64,000 nucleotides of DNA from Caldalkalibacillus uzonensis (GTDB lineage Bacteria; Bacillota; Bacilli; Caldalkalibacillales; Caldalkalibacillaceae). The stretch covers positions 124,001 through 188,000 of the forward strand of contig NZ_JAUSUQ010000003.1 of assembly GCF_030814135.1 (NCBI RefSeq), given 5' to 3'. Both the position numbers and the translations under genes were made by a program. The notes under the pieces were generated by a model that saw only the letters and a list, made by a program, of their open reading frames with translations, made no database searches and was not told the origin of the DNA. Below, piece after piece: positions 1 to 9,231 of the stretch. The first letter of the stretch is position 1; every line of letters begins with the position of its first letter.

Positions 1-401
1 GTATCTTCCTCGATGTCCAGCATGGTCGTATCGGCGGTCAGGCCTGTCGGCAAATCAGTGGCTACGGCACTGGCCAAATCTTTGCCGGTAGGAGTCGCTC
101 CGTACAGTATCACTTCGGGTTTATGCTTCTGACAACAGTCCAACAAGGCGTACATATATGGTTCTGTCCGGTAATGCTCAAAAATAGGATCATCGTAAAC
201 ATAGACCGTATCAGCTCCATACTCAAATACGGTCTGCGACAAATGTTTGACTCTGTTTCCAATTAACACGCCAGCCAGTTCCACCCCCCGTTTGTCGGCT
301 AGTTGTCTTCCTGCGCCCAACAGCTCCAAAGAAACGGGGGCAATCACACCTTCTTGCTCTTCAATATAGACCCAAATCCCTTTGTAATCCTCAAAATTCA
401 T
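1..401 (-). CDS. etfA: Electron transfer flavoprotein alpha subunit, N-terminal part (cut by left edge)
   Basis: About 133 N-terminal residues are visible, starting MNFEDYKGIWVYIEEQ and running off the left edge. This matches the adenine-nucleotide-hydrolase-like N-terminal domain of EtfA. EtfA pairs with EtfB to pass electrons from flavin dehydrogenases to the quinone pool. The ATG overlaps the TGA stop of etfB (ATGA), so the two are translationally coupled. The FAD-binding C-terminal domain lies outside the window. The product is cytoplasmic. Identification rests on the partner gene and on the N-terminal sequence. Confidence 0.85.
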   Translation of the reverse strand, partial: MNFEDYKGIWVYIEEQEGVIAPVSLELLGAGRQLADKRGVELAGVLIGNRVKHLSQTVFEYGADTVYVYDDPIFEHYRTEPYMYALLDCCQKHKPEVILYGATPTGKDLASAVATDLPTGLTADTTMLDIEED

Positions 402-1228
402 TGCACTCCCCCCTTGCCTTGGAACAATTCTTTCTTTTCCAGCACAATGCCAATTAACTGCTTCACCTGCTCTTCCGGTATTCCTTCCAGCAGTTTTCCG
501 CCTTCTGGCTTGGGCGGGGCCCACACTTTGGCCACAATAGTAGGTGATCCTTTCAAGCCTAATTGTTTACGATCTACATCCTCCAGATCGTTCACGGACC
601 AAATATGGGGCTGGTAGCGGGCTGCTTTAATCATGTTGGGTAAAGGTGCAAAGGAAACTTCATTGATCTCTTTTTCAACGGCAAACAAGCAGGGCAGGGT
701 GGATTGTACTACTTCATACCCGTCTTCCAGTTTGCGGTGAACAATAGCGTAGCCTTGTTCCTTGTTGATTTCCACGATTTTTTTCACACTGGTAAGCGGT
801 GGAATATCCAAACGCCGGGCAATGCCTGGCCCCACCTGACCCGTATCCCCGTCAATGGTCATTTTGCCGCAAATGATCAGGTCAATGGGTTTGATTGTGG
901 CTATTTTGTTGAGCGCCTTGGTCAAGGCATAACTGGTGGCCAATGTATCTGCCCCGGCAAAGGCCCGGTCAGAAATCATATAGCCCTCATCTGCGCCCAG
1001 TTCAATACACTTCTTGATCGCTTTCACAGCTGGCGGTGGACCCATGGTTAGCACCGATACCGTCCCACCATACCTTTTTTTAAGTCTGACGGCTTCTTCC
1101 ACCGCATGGGCATCATACGGGTTCAAAATGGCAGGTGCACTGGCCCGGTCCATAGTATTAGTTTTGGGATTCATCTTAATCACTTTTGTGTCCGGAACCT
1201 GTTTGATACAGGCCACAACATGCAGCAT
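398..1228 (-). CDS. etfB: Electron transfer flavoprotein beta subunit
   Basis: This 276-residue protein has the usual EtfB length (about 255-280). It starts MLHVVACIKQVPDTKVIK and shows the family stretches NPYDAHAVEEAVRLK and GADTLATSYAL near residues 37-100. EtfB binds AMP and forms a soluble heterodimer with EtfA, accepting electrons from acyl-CoA or other flavin dehydrogenases. A good ribosome site (GAGGAG) precedes the ATG. No partner dehydrogenase is visible here; the electron donor may be encoded to the left of the window. A link to the neighbouring sugar-acid genes is not shown by the sequence. Confidence 0.93.
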   Translation of the reverse strand: MLHVVACIKQVPDTKVIKMNPKTNTMDRASAPAILNPYDAHAVEEAVRLKKRYGGTVSVLTMGPPPAVKAIKKCIELGADEGYMISDRAFAGADTLATSYALTKALNKIATIKPIDLIICGKMTIDGDTGQVGPGIARRLDIPPLTSVKKIVEINKEQGYAIVHRKLEDGYEVVQSTLPCLFAVEKEINEVSFAPLPNMIKAARYQPHIWSVNDLEDVDRKQLGLKGSPTIVAKVWAPPKPEGGKLLEGIPEEQVKQLIGIVLEKKELFQGKGGVQ

Positions 1229-1487
1229 ATCATCACTCTCCTCTCCTCAACGTCTTGTTCTGAATCAAGCTGAATCTCAATTTTATGTTAATTAATAATA
1301 TTTTAACACATCTAATCATTTTACAAAACCGGGTGAATCAGCGCGGATTGCACTACGTCAAGCTTATTGGTTTAATGGAGGCTAATCCGCACTGTTAAGG
1401 AAGTGTACATGAACAACTATAGGGCTAAGGGGAGAAAAACTAACGCATACTGGCGTGGTTTGTTAAGGGGATTAAATTTGCATTTTA

Positions 1488-2270
1488 CTAATCTCTTTGG
1501 TAACCCAATTCTGACGATATCTGGGCAGCGGCTTTTTTCATGCTATCGACCACTTCAGGGAGTACCTTGTTACTGAGACGCATTGTAGGACCTGAGATAC
1601 TAATGGCAGCTACGATGGAACCCGTATTATTGCGCACAGGAACAGCGATACACCGCAATCCAATCTCTAACTCTTCATCATCCATGCCATACCCTAACTC
1701 TCTTACGCGTCTAATTTCTTCCAATAATTCATCTGCATTCTTAATTGTATTCTTGGTATGCATAATATAGTTCTGGTTTTGAGCAATCTCCTTAAGCTCC
1801 CATTCCGGTTTTTCTGAAACTAAAACCTTTCCCACTGCCGTACAATAAATGGGAGCCCGTTTACTGATTCGAGAATACATGCCGATGGCCAGGTGGCCTT
1901 CAATTTTATCAATATAGATGGCTTCTCCACCCTCCAAAATCACTAGGTGGGTACTCTCACCGTATTTATTAGCAATTTTTTGTAAATGGGGATTAGCAAT
2001 TTTACGGAGATCTAGCGCGTGCAATACTCTGTCGCTCTTTTCCAAAAATTTAAGTCCAAGGCGATACTTTCCTGTTTCTGGATTTTGGGAAATATAACCA
2101 TGATAAGCAAGGGTACGTAACAAACCATGAACAGTACTTTTGTGCAAATTAAGCGTTTTGCTGATCTCTGTTAATTTTAATTCAGGCTGCTGATCAGTAA
2201 ATAAATCGAGAATTCGTAATGCCCGGTCAACTGCATTAATGAGTCCTTTTGTTTCTTTCACTTTAAACAC
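1488..2270 (-). CDS. IclR-family transcriptional regulator
   Basis: This is a 260-residue protein of normal IclR length. A winged helix-turn-helix sits near residues 25-55 (LTEISKTLNLHKSTVHGLL), followed by the IclR effector domain with GVGKVL-like and GLRCIAVPV-like blocks (here TAVGKVLVSE and GLRCIAVPVRN). IclR proteins of this kind (KdgR and relatives) control sugar-acid and aromatic-acid catabolism and bind small acids. It sits between etfBA and the aldehyde dehydrogenase. A 17-bp palindrome 93 bp upstream of its start also occurs before several catabolic genes in the window, which suggests it is autoregulated and regulates them. The regulatory link is an inference. Confidence 0.92.
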   Translation of the reverse strand: MFKVKETKGLINAVDRALRILDLFTDQQPELKLTEISKTLNLHKSTVHGLLRTLAYHGYISQNPETGKYRLGLKFLEKSDRVLHALDLRKIANPHLQKIANKYGESTHLVILEGGEAIYIDKIEGHLAIGMYSRISKRAPIYCTAVGKVLVSEKPEWELKEIAQNQNYIMHTKNTIKNADELLEEIRRVRELGYGMDDEELEIGLRCIAVPVRNNTGSIVAAISISGPTMRLSNKVLPEVVDSMKKAAAQISSELGYQRD

Positions 2271-2362
2271 CCTCTAACACTAAATAATATCCTTTTACAA
2301 GATCAAACAAACTAATGGCATACACATTTACGTCTTCATGTGTCAACTCAGTCAAATCATTT

Positions 2363-2379
2363 GTTTTACATTATAAAAC
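2363..2379. promoter_or_regulatory. Candidate IclR operator, copy 1 (upstream of the iclR-type gene)
   Basis: GTTTTACA-T-TATAAAAC is a near-perfect 17-bp palindrome. On the minus strand a TTGACA -35 candidate follows it closely. It matches the perfect palindrome at 13362 in 15 of 17 positions. Function is inferred from recurrence. Confidence 0.5.
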
Positions 2380-2458
2380 TATTGTACATCATTTGTGAAT
2401 TAGGAACAACCCAAAGTAAAAATCATTCCTAAATTACCAGTACGTCATATCCGATGTG

Positions 2459-2500
2459 AAAAAAGAGCCTCTCCGCGAACCCAATTCACGAAGAGGTCTT
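2459..2500 (-). terminator. Rho-independent terminator after the aldehyde dehydrogenase gene
   Basis: On the minus strand an imperfect stem (ACCTCTTCGTGAA pairing with TTCGCGGAGAGG, loop TTGGG) is followed by CTTTTTT. It lies about 40 bp past the stop of the dehydrogenase gene at 2542 and marks the end of that transcript before the separate IclR gene. Confidence 0.75.
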
Positions 2501-2541
2501 AAGAAGAGATGTCCTAGCTTTACCCTTGATTAATGATCATT

Positions 2542-3993
2542 CTAACGACAAATGGAAACAGTTTTAATGGAAGTGTAAAATTCAATGGCAGCACGCCCTT
2601 GTTCACGGGAATGTGAACTGGATTCCTTCATGCCGCCAAATGGCGCTTGGGGCTCCACGCCAGCTGTTTCACCATTGATACGAACCATACCGGCATCGAT
2701 TTCGTCTATAAATGACAGAGCTTTATTAACGTTAGTGGTAAACAGAGAAGCACTGAGTCCAAAACGGACGTCGTTAGCAATTTCAAAAGCTTCCTCTAAA
2801 CTGTCCACTGGAATAAGCACCAGGACCGGACCAAAGATCTCTTCCTGAGCAATTTCCGCTTTTGGAGAGACGCTTTCGAACACGGTTGGTTGTATAAAGT
2901 AACCGTTCTTGTACTGCTCACCTTCTGGCACTTCCCCGCCGAAAAGAATCTTGCCGCCTTCACTTTTGCCTTTTTCAATCATCGTGAGAATGGTATCAAG
3001 CTGGTTTTTGTTGGCTACAGGCCCCATCCAAACGCCATCTTGCAAACCGTCTCCAATGGTAATCTTTTGAACTTCATCAAGCAGTTTAGTTTTAAATTGC
3101 TCATAAATGTTGCGATGGATCAAAGCCCGGCTCGTTGCCGTACACTTCTGTCCCGTAGACTTCATGGCACCATTGATGACTTGTGTGACTGCCAAATCCA
3201 AATCACACTCTTCATCGACGATGGCAGGATTTTTCCCTCCCATTTCCAGCTGATATTTCACGCCCCGGGCAGCAGCAGTTTGGGCGATATAACGGCCCGT
3301 TGAGTTAGAACCAGTGAAGGAGATACCATGGATATCATTATGTTCAATAATGGCATTGCCCACACGAGATCCGCTTCCAGTGACAAAATTAAGCACTCCT
3401 TTTGGTAAGCCAGCCTGTGCGAAGACCTCAACCACTTTTGCTGCTGTTACTCCTGTGTCACTGGCTGGCTTAAAGACAACGGTATTGCCGTAAATGAGAG
3501 CAGGGGCAATCTTCCAAATCGGAATGGCCACTGGGAAGTTCCACGGGGTAATGATACCAACAACGCCCAAGGGGACGCGGGTTGTATAAATATGAGTTTT
3601 CCCATCCATTGACGGGATGACATCCCCTACTTTGCGCAAGCCTTCCCCAGCATAATAGCGCAACAGGTGAACACCACGCATCGTTTCTCCTCTTGCCTCT
3701 GGGAGCGTTTTTCCCATTTCCCGGGTCATGGTTTCGGCAATTTCTTCTAGGCGATTTTCCAAAATGTCAGCTGCTTTATACAAAATATTGCCTCGTTCGG
3801 CACCAGACATTTTTTTCCATGTTCTCTGAGCTGCTTTAGCCGCCTGAACAGCTTCTTGAACATCGTCTGCAGTTGAAGCTTGGATTTCCCCAACGACCTC
3901 ATTAACGTTAGCCGGGTTGATGCTCTTGATGGTTTGACCGGATGCAGAAGCTTTCCATTCTCCGTTGATGTAATTGAGATAAGTTTGTGTCAT
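2542..3993 (-). CDS. NAD(P)-dependent aldehyde dehydrogenase, likely 2,5-dioxopentanoate (alpha-ketoglutarate semialdehyde) dehydrogenase
   Basis: This is an ALDH-superfamily enzyme of about 483 residues. The general-base Glu is in QLEMGGKNP (about residue 250) and the catalytic Cys is in GQKCTATSR (about residue 285); the family stretches [13 protein letters not shown] and QEEIFGPVL are present. I chose the ATG at 3993 (MTQTYLNYI) because AAGGAG sits about 9 bases before it; an in-frame start 24 bases further up overlaps that site. The downstream partner on the other side is an FAH-family 2-keto-3-deoxy-sugar-acid dehydratase, whose product in Weimberg-type pathways is 2,5-dioxopentanoate. 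That pairing is why I favour this substrate; succinate semialdehyde or others are possible. Confidence 0.85.
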   Translation of the reverse strand: MTQTYLNYINGEWKASASGQTIKSINPANVNEVVGEIQASTADDVQEAVQAAKAAQRTWKKMSGAERGNILYKAADILENRLEEIAETMTREMGKTLPEARGETMRGVHLLRYYAGEGLRKVGDVIPSMDGKTHIYTTRVPLGVVGIITPWNFPVAIPIWKIAPALIYGNTVVFKPASDTGVTAAKVVEVFAQAGLPKGVLNFVTGSGSRVGNAIIEHNDIHGISFTGSNSTGRYIAQTAAARGVKYQLEMGGKNPAIVDEECDLDLAVTQVINGAMKSTGQKCTATSRALIHRNIYEQFKTKLLDEVQKITIGDGLQDGVWMGPVANKNQLDTILTMIEKGKSEGGKILFGGEVPEGEQYKNGYFIQPTVFESVSPKAEIAQEEIFGPVLVLIPVDSLEEAFEIANDVRFGLSASLFTTNVNKALSFIDEIDAGMVRINGETAGVEPQAPFGGMKESSSHSREQGRAAIEFYTSIKTVSICR

Positions 3994-4036
3994 AAATACC
4001 CACTCCTTTTCCACCATTGTGATTTTTTATATGAAG

Positions 4037-4957
4037 TTAAGATTTTTGTACTCCTGTCCGTGTCGCCAGAGCAACAGGATTGGACAAGGTTCCCACACCG
4101 GACACCTCAATTTCGATGAGATCTCCTTCCTGCAGGGTAAATTCGTCAGGAGGAACAATACAAGTACCAGTTAAGAGAACTGTACCGTCGAAGACCTTAT
4201 TGTCCCGACAGAGATAGTCAATGAGATCATGAAATTTGCGCTTTAACTGGGAGGTATTAGCACTGCCTTCAAAGATGAGCTTTTCTTCTCTGTAAATACG
4301 ACACACAATGTCCATATTATAAGGGTTATCCACCGTCTCAGCTAAACGGATCGTCGGACCGAATGAGCATGAGTTGCGCCAAACTTTAGCTTGAGGCAGA
4401 TAGAGAGGATTTTCTCCTTCGATGTCACGGCTGCTCATGTCATTACCGGCAGTATATCCGATGATCTCACCTGATCCATTAATAACCAAACCGACCTCAG
4501 GTTCTGGCACTTGCCACTCTGAATCAGAACGGATGCAAACTGGTTGATGAGGGTGAACAGTCCGGGCTGACGTGGACTTGAAGAAAATTTCCGGACGTTC
4601 GGCTTCATAAACCTTATCGTAGAACGTAAGTCCTTCGGGCTTTTCTTTCATTTCTATATTTCTTGCATCCCGGCTCCGCTCGTATGTCACCCCGCAAGCC
4701 CACACTTCAGGTGCATCAACAGGAGTTAACAATTCAACGTTCTGCAGACGGTAAACTTTTGCCTGCTGCCTATAGTTTAATGAGGAAATCAATTGAGAAG
4801 GGGTCTGACCGACATTTTTGGCATGCTGAGCCAGGGTGACAATGTCCCGGCATGCTTCGGGATGAAGACTAGTGATCTCATAGATCTCTTCCCCTTCTAA
4901 GACACCCAAAACTGCTGTTCCTTGTTCATCTAAAAAGCGAACGATATTCATATTCAT
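4037..4957 (-). CDS. FAH-family 2-keto-3-deoxy-sugar-acid dehydratase (KdaD/XylX-like)
   Basis: A 306-residue fumarylacetoacetase-fold protein. The central block GVTYERSRDARN followed by FYDKVYEAERPEIFFK is typical of the KdaD/XylX branch that dehydrates 2-keto-3-deoxy-pentonates to 2,5-dioxopentanoate, rather than of C-C bond hydrolases. Metal ligands are probably in EPEVGLV (about residues 150-156) and the later Asp in GNDMSSRDIEGENP. It is immediately upstream of the aldehyde dehydrogenase in the same direction (gap about 43 bp), giving the last two Weimberg steps. A candidate operator lies 43 bp before the start. The exact sugar acid is not determined by the sequence. Confidence 0.8.
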   Translation of the reverse strand: MNMNIVRFLDEQGTAVLGVLEGEEIYEITSLHPEACRDIVTLAQHAKNVGQTPSQLISSLNYRQQAKVYRLQNVELLTPVDAPEVWACGVTYERSRDARNIEMKEKPEGLTFYDKVYEAERPEIFFKSTSARTVHPHQPVCIRSDSEWQVPEPEVGLVINGSGEIIGYTAGNDMSSRDIEGENPLYLPQAKVWRNSCSFGPTIRLAETVDNPYNMDIVCRIYREEKLIFEGSANTSQLKRKFHDLIDYLCRDNKVFDGTVLLTGTCIVPPDEFTLQEGDLIEIEVSGVGTLSNPVALATRTGVQKS

Positions 4958-4999
4958 CCTCCCTCTGAATAGGCCCTATACTGCCCATCACTCGTTGAT

Positions 5000-5016
5000 G
5001 TACGATAATATAAAAC
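5000..5016. promoter_or_regulatory. Candidate IclR operator, copy 2 (upstream of the FAH dehydratase)
   Basis: GTACGATA-A-TATAAAAC: the right half site is identical to the consensus, the left half is degenerate. It sits 43 bp upstream of the start at 4957 and would overlap a -10-like TATATTAT on the minus strand. Confidence 0.4.
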
Positions 5017-5152
5017 TCTGTTTTTATTTTTGTTCACATTTATTATAACATATTTTTTGAAAATGGCGTGTAATTAAAGCAACTTTTTCAATATTAATTC
5101 TCTTAACCGCATTTTACGGCTCAGCCATTATTATTGTACTGACAACTCGCCG

Positions 5153-5914
5153 TTATCTGGCCATTAAACCGCCGTCAACAATCATATTGCTTCCAGTGAC
5201 AAAAGAGGCCTCGTCTGAAGCGAGGAAACAGACCGCATTGGCAATCTCCTCAGGAGTGCCCATACGACCAATCGGTTGACGGGCTTCCATCGCTTTTCGT
5301 GCCGATTCGGGGTCAGGATTGTTGCTTAAAATCTTGCCAATCCATGGCGATTCTACCGTTCCTGGTGAAACGGCGACTGCCCGGATCCCTTTTTCGGCAT
5401 AATCAATGGCCACTGATTTAGTTAAGGCTATCACGGCCCCTTTAGAAGCACAATATACAGCCCGGTTATACACACCCACTTCACCAGCAACCGAGGCAAT
5501 ATTAACGATAACTCCTTTTCCTTGCTCTTCCATGATGGGAACCACAAACTTGCAGCCCAAAAAAACACCTCTTGCATTTACAGCCATGACCCGATCCCAA
5601 TCTTCAACGGTTGTTTCAGCCACTGGAGCTGCTACTCCAATACCGGCATTGTTCACCAAGATATCAATGCGGCCAAACTGGGATTTGGTCCAGGAGATTA
5701 GCCGCTCTATCTGTTTCTCTTGTGCGACATCAACCTGATAGGCCTTACTTTGAGGCGAAGTATCCTTAATAAGGGCATAGGTTTGCTCTGCCGCTTCCAA
5801 GTTAGCGTCAGCGATAACCACGTGGGCCCCTTCTTGAGCGAACCGAACGGCGATAGCCTGGCCGATACCAGATCCTGCTCCTGTAACAACAGAGACTTTA
5901 TCGGACAGCTTCAT
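5153..5914 (-). CDS. Short-chain dehydrogenase/reductase, sugar or sugar-acid type
   Basis: A 253-residue classical SDR. It has the cofactor motif TGAGSGIGQA (residues 11-20), NNAGIG, catalytic Ser in NIASVAG and YxxxK in YCASKGA (Tyr about 153). The stretch SPGTVESPW resembles the substrate loop of 2-keto-3-deoxy-L-fuconate dehydrogenases and related enzymes. An acidic residue after the glycine motif (VIADAN) suggests NAD rather than NADP. It lies between the KdaD-like gene and the TRAP genes on the same strand. A role in oxidising a sugar, aldonate or keto-deoxy acid fits the context, but the substrate is not proven. Confidence 0.85.
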   Translation of the reverse strand: MKLSDKVSVVTGAGSGIGQAIAVRFAQEGAHVVIADANLEAAEQTYALIKDTSPQSKAYQVDVAQEKQIERLISWTKSQFGRIDILVNNAGIGVAAPVAETTVEDWDRVMAVNARGVFLGCKFVVPIMEEQGKGVIVNIASVAGEVGVYNRAVYCASKGAVIALTKSVAIDYAEKGIRAVAVSPGTVESPWIGKILSNNPDPESARKAMEARQPIGRMGTPEEIANAVCFLASDEASFVTGSNMIVDGGLMAR

Positions 5915-5986
5915 TTTTTTTCACTCCCCATGTATATCTCTAATCCCAAGCATTCATCTGTACTAGTTTAATAGAATTAAATGGAC

Positions 5987-6012
5987 TAGGATGGAGAAAC
6001 CTCTCCACCCTA
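5987..6012 (-). terminator. Possible terminator or mRNA hairpin after dctP-1
   Basis: An 11-bp stem (TAGGATGGAGA with TCTCCACCCTA, one wobble pair on the minus strand) with a 4-base loop lies just past the stop at 6040. The following minus-strand run is only weakly T-rich, so it may be partial termination or transcript stabilisation. Confidence 0.45.
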
Positions 6013-6039
6013 CCCCTAAATCAATTCAATCGCATATGG

Positions 6040-7104
6040 TTAGCTATGCTTTTCGATCTCAGCCATAAATTCTTCAACGATGTCGCGGCTGATGTTATCA
6101 GCATGTTTGTCAATGACAGGCATAACCGCTTCCCGGAAACGTGCCCGTTCTTCATCACTGATTTCTGTAAAGGTCATCAATTCTTTCAGTTTTTCTTTAC
6201 TTTGTTCAGCCACTTCGCGGGTACGTTCACGATTAAACAGTCGGGCTTCAAGGGCAGTTTCCCGGATAAGCTCCTGTTGCTCAGGTGATAATGTATCCCA
6301 GATAGGTTTACTGAATAAGAATACGAAAGGTGTGTAGACATGGTTGGTGTCTGAAATGTAATCCTGTACTTCAGGATAACCTTCTAACTCAATCGTTGGA
6401 TAAGGATTTTCCTGGCCATCAACAGTACCTTGTTGCATGGCGGTAAACAATTCAGCAAAGGACATCGGAGTCGGGTTAGCCCCCAGTTCTGACCAGGCAT
6501 CTAAATGGATTTGATTTTCCATGGTACGGATAACTAAACCTTTAAGATCTTCTACTTTTTCAACAGGTCTAACACTGTTCGTCAGATTTCTGAATCCGTT
6601 TTCGTACCAAGCCAGACCGATTAGGTCCTGTTCCTCAAGCAGGGCGAGCATTTTATCTCCGAACGGACCGTCCAGTACAGCATCAGCCACTTCTTCTGAA
6701 GGAATCATGAAAGGCAGATCAAAGACCCCATACTCAGGAACGAAATTAACCAAAGGTGAAGTGGATGGGATAGTAATGGCTAAGTCTCCCATTTGGAGCA
6801 TCTCAGTGGCCACCCGGTCGTCCCCGATCTGAGCGGAATGGTACACTTCAACGACAAAATCATCGGTTTTTTCTTCTAGTAATTCTTTAAAATGGAGAGC
6901 AGATTCATAAAGTGGATGGTGGTTGTTAATCCCTAAACTGATCCTTAACACCATGGCATCGCCATTGCCACTTTCCTCTCCTTGGGATGCGTCACCATCG
7001 CTGCCGGTCCCTCCCGTATCCTCACTGGAGCCGCAAGCAGCCAGGACAGAGATCACCATGGTTAAGGACAATAACAAAAGCAGCCATTTCTTTTTTGTCA
7101 ACAC
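6040..7104 (-). CDS. dctP: TRAP transporter substrate-binding lipoprotein (DctP family)
   Basis: About 354 residues. An N-terminal signal with lipobox VLAAC (Cys about residue 24) is followed by an acidic Gly/Ser-rich linker, as in Gram-positive lipoproteins. The DctP fold shows LGINNHHPLYESALHFK, FRNLTNSVRPV with the substrate-carboxylate Arg in LVIRTMENQIH, and TVDGQENPYPTIE. GTG at 7104 has the better spacing (8) from GGGGG than the ATG at 7110. It is the last gene of the tandem TRAP block and probably serves the DctQ/DctM pair just upstream. The ligand is probably a small organic or sugar acid, judging from neighbours. Confidence 0.9.
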   Translation of the reverse strand: MLTKKKWLLLLLSLTMVISVLAACGSSEDTGGTGSDGDASQGEESGNGDAMVLRISLGINNHHPLYESALHFKELLEEKTDDFVVEVYHSAQIGDDRVATEMLQMGDLAITIPSTSPLVNFVPEYGVFDLPFMIPSEEVADAVLDGPFGDKMLALLEEQDLIGLAWYENGFRNLTNSVRPVEKVEDLKGLVIRTMENQIHLDAWSELGANPTPMSFAELFTAMQQGTVDGQENPYPTIELEGYPEVQDYISDTNHVYTPFVFLFSKPIWDTLSPEQQELIRETALEARLFNRERTREVAEQSKEKLKELMTFTEISDEERARFREAVMPVIDKHADNISRDIVEEFMAEIEKHS

Positions 7105-7263
7105 ATACATTTCCCCCTTTTATTGTTTTTTTAGATGACAGATTCAAGTTTCAAGAGTTGAAGAAAACTCCAACAAAACACACTGTACTAACCTTGACAT
7201 GTTTGTCTATTTATACGTCTTATACGTCTTTTCAGTCACCCCCTTTGCGGATCAGACATTTTT

Positions 7264-8544
7264 TTATTTTCCAAGGCTGACCAGAAAGAGGGATATATCC
7301 GGAAGATAAGTGATGAGTAGTAAACTTATCACCATGGCAATAAAGAACGGGATAACGGCCCTGGAAATAGTTAGTACAGGCAGACCTGATATTCCTTGTC
7401 CCACAAAGAGATTGACACCCAATGGAGGGGTGATAAAGCCAATGGCCAGGTTAACCACCATTATGATGCCAAAATGGACAGGATCAACGCCTAACTGCAC
7501 TGCAATGGGAGCAAGAATTGGCGTTAGTATAATAATGGCGGCAGATGTATCCATAAAGCAGCCAACCACCAAGAGCAACACATTGATAAATAAAAGGACG
7601 ATAATCGGATTTTCAGAAATACTCATAATCATATCGGCAACTTGATTCGGGATCTGCTCGACCGTCAACAGTCGTCCGAAAGTAGAGGCCACACCCACAA
7701 TAATCAGAATTGTGGCGGTTGTTAGCGCTGCCTCTCTAAATACCGCTGGCAAATCTTTTATTTTTAATTCTCGATGAAGCAACATACCGATTAAAAGGGA
7801 TGCTACCACAGCGATCACTGCTGCTTCGGTCGGGGTAAAAATACCTCCGTAGATTCCTCCCAAGATAAGCACAGGAATCATCAGAGCCCATTTGCCATTC
7901 CATAAAGCCTTAAAGAAATCTAAAATTGTAACCTTGTCTTGTCGGCCACGATAGCCTTTTTTCTTCGAGTAAATGTAAGCCCAGATCATCAGGGCAATCC
8001 CGATTAAAATACCGGGGATGATTCCCGCGATAAACAAATTTCCGATCGAAGTGGAAGAGGAGACACCGTATAAGACCATGGGAATACTGGGGGGTATAAT
8101 GACCCCGATAGACCCGGCTGCCGCCACTGTTGCAGTAGCAAACTTTTTGTCATAACCTTGTTGCACCATGGCCGGAATCATAATCCCACCAATGGCAGCG
8201 ACGGTAGCGGGCGAAGAACCTGATATGGCAGCAAAAAACATACAGGTCACGACTGTGGCCATGGCGAAGCCACCGGTGAAGCGCCCCACCATCACATTAG
8301 CCAAGTCAAAAAGTCGATTGGAAATACCGCCTTTGGACATGATTTCCCCCGCCAGAATAAAGAAGGGCACAGCCATTAAGGGGAATGAATCTGTTCCGGT
8401 GATCAAACCTTGCGCTAAAAAGCTGAGGGACATGGTACCGGAAAACATTAGTGTTATCATGGTGGAAAGTCCCAGGGCAATACCAACAGGAACCGTCAAG
8501 AGCAGCAAAATAAATAAGGTGCCAAAGAGAATCAGCGTGGTCAT
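7264..8544 (-). CDS. dctM: TRAP transporter large permease (DctM family)
   Basis: A 426-residue membrane protein with about 12 hydrophobic segments, the normal DctM length. Family blocks include AVPFFILAGEIMSKGG near residues 57-73, SGSSPATVAAIGG and IPPSIPMVLYG in the first half, and FTPTEAAVIA and NLAIGFITPPLGVNLF in the second half. DctM carries sodium-coupled transport of acids captured by DctP. It follows dctQ-1 with a 28-bp gap and precedes dctP-1. The ATG has a strong GGGAGGAG site. Confidence 0.93.
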   Translation of the reverse strand: MTTLILFGTLFILLLLTVPVGIALGLSTMITLMFSGTMSLSFLAQGLITGTDSFPLMAVPFFILAGEIMSKGGISNRLFDLANVMVGRFTGGFAMATVVTCMFFAAISGSSPATVAAIGGIMIPAMVQQGYDKKFATATVAAAGSIGVIIPPSIPMVLYGVSSSTSIGNLFIAGIIPGILIGIALMIWAYIYSKKKGYRGRQDKVTILDFFKALWNGKWALMIPVLILGGIYGGIFTPTEAAVIAVVASLLIGMLLHRELKIKDLPAVFREAALTTATILIIVGVASTFGRLLTVEQIPNQVADMIMSISENPIIVLLFINVLLLVVGCFMDTSAAIIILTPILAPIAVQLGVDPVHFGIIMVVNLAIGFITPPLGVNLFVGQGISGLPVLTISRAVIPFFIAMVISLLLITYLPDISLFLVSLGK

Positions 8545-8572
8545 CCTTCTCCTCCCTTAAACCTGTTTACAC

Positions 8573-9100
8573 TTAACTTTGTTTTATCTGTTCCTCAAAT
8601 TCTTCTTCTACGTCTTCCAGGTCCCCTGCCAGCAAACGTCTAAATTGTTTGATGAGATGTTGAATAAGACGAACCGAGGTTAATGCCATTCCAACCGGCC
8701 CTGCCGCATAAACATAACCCATGGGTAAACCCAGCCCCGCAGAGGTTTGGCCCCTGTCAAAAATATACATCATCACTTGATAGCCATAAAAAACCATAAA
8801 CACGGCAAAGAATAAAAACAGCATATTCGCTATAATATTGAGAATCACCTTTCCTCTGGCACTAAGTACCATAGACAATGCATCTACTGAAATGTGACGC
8901 TGTCGTTTAACTCCGTAACTGATGCCGATGTAGATCAGCCAGATAAACAAGTAGCGTGCCAGTTCTTCAGACCAGCGTGAGGAATCACCCATTACGTAAC
9001 GCATAAACACCTGATAAAAAACGATAACAACGGCAATGACACTTAAAAGGATCAACATATACTCTTCCAAATGTTCATCGAGCCAGCGCAAGACCTTCAC
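8573..9100 (-). CDS. dctQ: TRAP transporter small permease (DctQ family)
   Basis: About 175 residues with four hydrophobic segments and the family block RWSEELARYLFIWLIYIG (about residues 45-62). I prefer the GTG at 9100, which has AAGGGAAAG upstream; the longer reading from 9136 starts at a TTG with no ribosome site and overlaps a TATAAT-like sequence. The C-terminal tail is unusually acidic (GDLEDVEEEFEEQ). It forms the small membrane subunit with the dctM gene next to it. A cre-like site and a candidate IclR operator lie upstream. Confidence 0.9.
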   Translation of the reverse strand: MKVLRWLDEHLEEYMLILLSVIAVVIVFYQVFMRYVMGDSSRWSEELARYLFIWLIYIGISYGVKRQRHISVDALSMVLSARGKVILNIIANMLFLFFAVFMVFYGYQVMMYIFDRGQTSAGLGLPMGYVYAAGPVGMALTSVRLIQHLIKQFRRLLAGDLEDVEEEFEEQIKQS

Positions 9101-9160
9101 ATCGATCTTTCCCTTCAAAATAAGATCTTTAAGCAAGGAGATTATAAGCTCTTAAGGCTT

Positions 9161-9174
9161 CTAAAACGCTTACA
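9161..9174 (-). promoter_or_regulatory. cre-like site (CcpA) upstream of dctQ-1
   Basis: On the minus strand TGTAAGCGTTTTAG matches the cre consensus TGWAARCGYTWWCA in 12 of 14 positions. It would put the second TRAP unit under carbon catabolite control. Binding is inferred only. Confidence 0.35.
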
Positions 9175-9213
9175 GATAAATACGAGATAACCGAAAGACA
9201 GGAAGCAGAACAT

Positions 9214-9230
9214 GGTTTGTAATATAAAAC
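9214..9230. promoter_or_regulatory. Candidate IclR operator, copy 3 (upstream of dctQ-1)
   Basis: GGTTTGTA-A-TATAAAAC: the right half matches the 17-bp palindrome exactly, the left half in 6 of 8. It lies in the gap between the two TRAP systems. Confidence 0.4.
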
Positions 9231-9231
9231 A

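Noticed and set aside
1284-1306. AT-rich imperfect palindrome with TGTTAA arms upstream of etfB
   Set aside because: It does not match the 17-bp candidate operator and the centre is asymmetric; likely just AT-rich promoter sequence.
1343-1390. Inverted repeat GCGGATT/AATCCGC with a 34-base loop in the etfB-iclR gap
   Set aside because: The stem is short and the loop is long; there is no T-run, and no transposase or RNA family signature.
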